Source: Phlebiopsis flavidoalba (lineage: Eukaryota; Basidiomycota; Agaricomycetes; Polyporales; Phanerochaetaceae). Taken from it: a stretch of 64,000 nucleotides of DNA. Under the pieces are notes generated by a model. The model had not been told where the DNA came from. It made no database searches and saw nothing but the letters and a program-made list of their open reading frames with translations. Made by a program: the position numbers and the translations under genes. Of this stretch, positions 62,144 to 64,000 are shown one piece after another (position 1 is the first letter of the stretch; every line of letters starts with the position of its first letter). The stretch spans positions 248,001 to 312,000 of the forward strand of contig JAOCPU010000016.1 in assembly GCA_035772785.1 (NCBI GenBank), read 5' to 3'.

Positions 62144-63133
62144 TTCTGACCTGGATGCCACTGTCACAGACCACACGGGCGCAAGGACCTGTTATGCCTG
62201 ATGATTTACGTAGGCTCCTCAGCGACATAGGACGGTACGATTTTACTGCAGAACGCGGATGTGCGTAGTGGTGCGCACCACTTAGCGACAAGAAAAAATA
62301 CGTCGAATGCCATAGTCTTGGCACTGACTGGTTCGTTCGTCCTGCATTGATTGTGTCTACACAATTCTCACACACGTGGGTATTAGGTTCCGATGTTACT
62401 GACACTGTCCGCCAAACGAAGTTTGGGTTTCTGGTGTCTGCATGACCTCGTGACCCATTCGCGGTTGCGGTCCTGTGACAGCCTCCCAGTGACCCCAGTT
62501 TGCATTGGTCGGCCCTTGACACGCGTGTGACCGAATAACGTGGGCTGGCCATTGCGCAAGGGGGAGCCGTTCGACGATCTTCGCGTTTGAGAAGTTCAGC
62601 ATACGTACTCGAGGATGTGCCGTGATTGCACGGGAGAGTTACTCTAGACGTAATCTTACAGATTGGGCTAGGGGGAAATCTATATGCTACGGTATGTTTG
62701 CACGAGTTGCGGTGTGTTCTTATGCGCTAGCCTAATAACGCTCTCCAAAAGTCGCACTTTCCAACCCATTCCCCCAACTGTGTCGGGATTATGGCCTTCA
62801 CACTCATCGTATTCACGGTCCCTAAAAACCCCCTTACCAGACTAGGAAGCCATTTGGCAAAATCCTCTATCAACAAGCAATTCCTTACACTAAGACCATA
62901 GCTTACTAGACAACGAACCTGCACATTTGATTTTTTACAAACGCCATTCTACAACCCACGGCTGTTCCCGCCAGACAGCCAGCTCAAAATGACTCCTCCA
63001 TGAGCCAACTACTTAACCGCCGCGCATCCGCATCCAACACCAACGGCCGTCACCCCCAGCGTCGCCCTATTCGCATGCCGCTCCCACCCCGCCTCAGGCC
63101 GCCACCAACGCGCGCGGACTTTACAGAATGACC

Positions 63134-63167
63134 ACCGCCGGTAGCTGAGATCTGCTAGCTCGGCGGT
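63134..63167. repeat. 34-nt inverted repeat (hairpin)
   Basis: ACCGCCG pairs with CGGCGGT across a loop that contains a second partly pairing GTAGC/GCTAG segment. It is palindromic enough to form a stem of 11-12 pairs. Confidence 0.7.
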
Positions 63168-63170
63168 CAC

Positions 63171-63310
63171 ACTCTACCATTCAACCAGACATACGTTCAA
63201 ACCCCTCGAGGCGTCCAAATGCTGCCTTCCTGCCCGTTCAGTCGTAACACTCTACCATTCAACCTACTATTCTACTCGACATGCGTCAAAACCCTCGACG
63301 CGTCCCAAAC
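63171..63310 (+). repeat. two-copy imperfect direct repeat
   Basis: CACTCTACCATTCAACC appears at about 63170 and 63247. Each copy is followed by GACAT(A/G)CGT-CAAA-CCCTCGA-GCGTCC. The copies are about 77 nt apart and diverged by small indels. Confidence 0.75.
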
Positions 63311-63571
63311 ACCCAACCTGCAACCTGTTTCGTTCCCCCAGACCCGCCCGTCCTCTCGGCGCCACCGCACGCGCGGATGTGGCGACCCATCCTGTCTCGG
63401 AAAGGCATGCGGCACCCCGGCCCGCCTTCCCTCCCACCCCCGCGCATCCCATCCTGTCTCGGCACCCGTTCAACGGGCCATCTTGGGGCCCCGGTACTTC
63501 TCTGGTAGGGCCCGACGGCGTGCTGCTGGTGTATCTCTGGGGTGTCTCGGTATGATGACCGACGTCTCCGG

Positions 63572-63578
63572 TATATAA
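63572..63578 (+). promoter_or_regulatory. TATA box of the right-edge gene
   Basis: TATATAA, about 155 nt upstream of ATG 63731. Confidence 0.5.
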
Positions 63579-63730
63579 GTCGGGCTGTGGGCTCGACACA
63601 CCCAGCCCGCTCCGCTCGCCTCTGGGCTGGGTAAACATACCCACGAAACGATTCCGATACCCCCGCATTGCACGACACACTCGTTTTTTTTTCGCACGGC
63701 TCTGTAGCTTATACACCCTCACGAGCTTTT

Positions 63731-64000
63731 ATGATTTGCGACGCGTCGCGTCCGTTTCGTTATGACCCCTCCTGCGCGGTGAGTTGGGGTTTATGTTTGT
63801 CGATGCAAGAGCTGATTTTATGTTTTGCTAGGTGAAAGACACCAACAGGCTAGCCGCGGTCGCGTTCTGCAACGCCACGCACACCGTCCGCGCGCCATCA
63901 TGCCTACCTGGGCGAAGACACCCACAGCTAGCCGCGGCAACAGGCCCCCGCGCGCCTCATGCCTGCCCAGAGCGAAGACACACGGCTAGCCGCGGCCCCC
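63731..64000 (+). CDS. partial gene with tandem-repeat exon, cut by window edge
   Basis: Exon 1 (63731-63778) reads MICDASRPFRYDPSCA. An intron of 53 nt (63779-63831) has donor GTGAGT, branch CTGAT and acceptor TGCTAG. Exon 2 continues in frame VKDTNRLAAVAFCNATHTVR and stays open to the window end. Exon 2 is built on a repeat whose nucleotide core GCTAGCCGCGG recurs at 63849, 63927 and 63985. The protein reads (C)LPGRRHPQLAA then CPERRHTASRG, rich in Arg, Ala, Pro and Cys. The function is unknown. The intron looks textbook, but the repeat could also be non-coding; the GC-rich frame may stay open by chance. Confidence 0.4.
63849..64000 (+). repeat. tandem repeat with GCTAGCCGCGG core, continues past the edge
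   Basis: Three cores at 63849, 63927 and 63985 (spacings 78 and 58 nt). Each is followed at a distance by CGCGCGCC(A)TCATGCCT and GCGAAGACAC. Unit length varies through internal deletions. Confidence 0.85.

Larger units (their letters stand above)
56570..63571. other. 7-kb gene-poor region
   Basis: No convincing gene. Open frames rarely exceed 120 codons, overlap on both strands and lack domains; the longest (57077-57580, + strand, 167 codons) reads as unrelated low-complexity sequence. I see no tRNA, transposase, reverse-transcriptase or integrase motifs. A 13-G run is at 62131. Repeats begin near 63134. Confidence 0.45.

Noticed and set aside
1..64000. CRISPR array, bacterial operons or rRNA genes
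   Set aside because: Nothing of the kind is visible. The spliced genes, tRNA introns and TATA promoters are eukaryotic.

Overview
This is fungal nuclear DNA, most likely from an Agaricomycete basidiomycete. The signs are genes split by many 45-60 nt GT/AG introns with CTRAY-type branch sites, dense gene spacing on both strands, and typical basidiomycete families (GH79 beta-glucuronidase, beta-propeller lactonase, F-box and RING proteins). The gene styles remind me of Ceratobasidiaceae/Rhizoctonia, but that is an impression, not a demonstrated placement.

Layout: SUMO-activating enzyme subunit Uba2 (+, 0.4-3.2 kb); an unclear coding-like stretch (3.4-4.8 kb); an unknown gene with two internal tandem repeats (-, 5.2-7.3 kb); a Gfo/Idh/MocA oxidoreductase (-, 8.0-9.3 kb); an unknown membrane protein (-, 9.8-11.2 kb) divergent from a large BEACH-domain gene (+, 11.3-19.0 kb); a TmpA-like membrane flavoprotein (+, 22.4-26.1 kb); a glycerol-3-phosphate-type acyltransferase (+, 26.7-29.5 kb); two paralogous RING-finger genes head to head (-, 29.7-32.7 and +, 34.6-36.6 kb); Sec61-beta (-) divergent from a VAMP7-like R-SNARE (+) at 37.1-38.7 kb; an unknown gene (-, 38.7-40.2 kb); a lactonase-type beta-propeller (+, 42.6-44.0 kb); a GH79 glycoside hydrolase (-, 44.3-46.2 kb); Mo25/Hym1 (-, 47.2-48.7 kb); an F-box protein (+, 50.4-51.8 kb); a fungal multi-pass membrane protein (-, 52.3-54.2 kb); and a small beta-rich protein (+, 54.6-54.9 kb). 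Two intron-containing tRNA-Asp genes follow in inverted orientation (55.2 and 56.5 kb), with AAACAGT-rich repeat blocks between them. Then come about 7 kb with almost no recognisable genes, and the start of a repeat-bearing gene that runs off the right edge.

The genes do not form one pathway. They are mostly housekeeping functions (SUMO conjugation, ER translocation, vacuolar fusion, lipid synthesis, kinase scaffolding) mixed with secreted carbohydrate-active enzymes and unknown genes.

Nearly every recognisable exon, including those of essential single-copy genes, is interrupted by 1-nt insertions or deletions, often in homopolymers. This looks like uncorrected sequencing or assembly error more than pseudogene decay. 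It makes many exon boundaries and start/stop assignments approximate. All homology calls here come from reading translated segments by eye; no database search was run.
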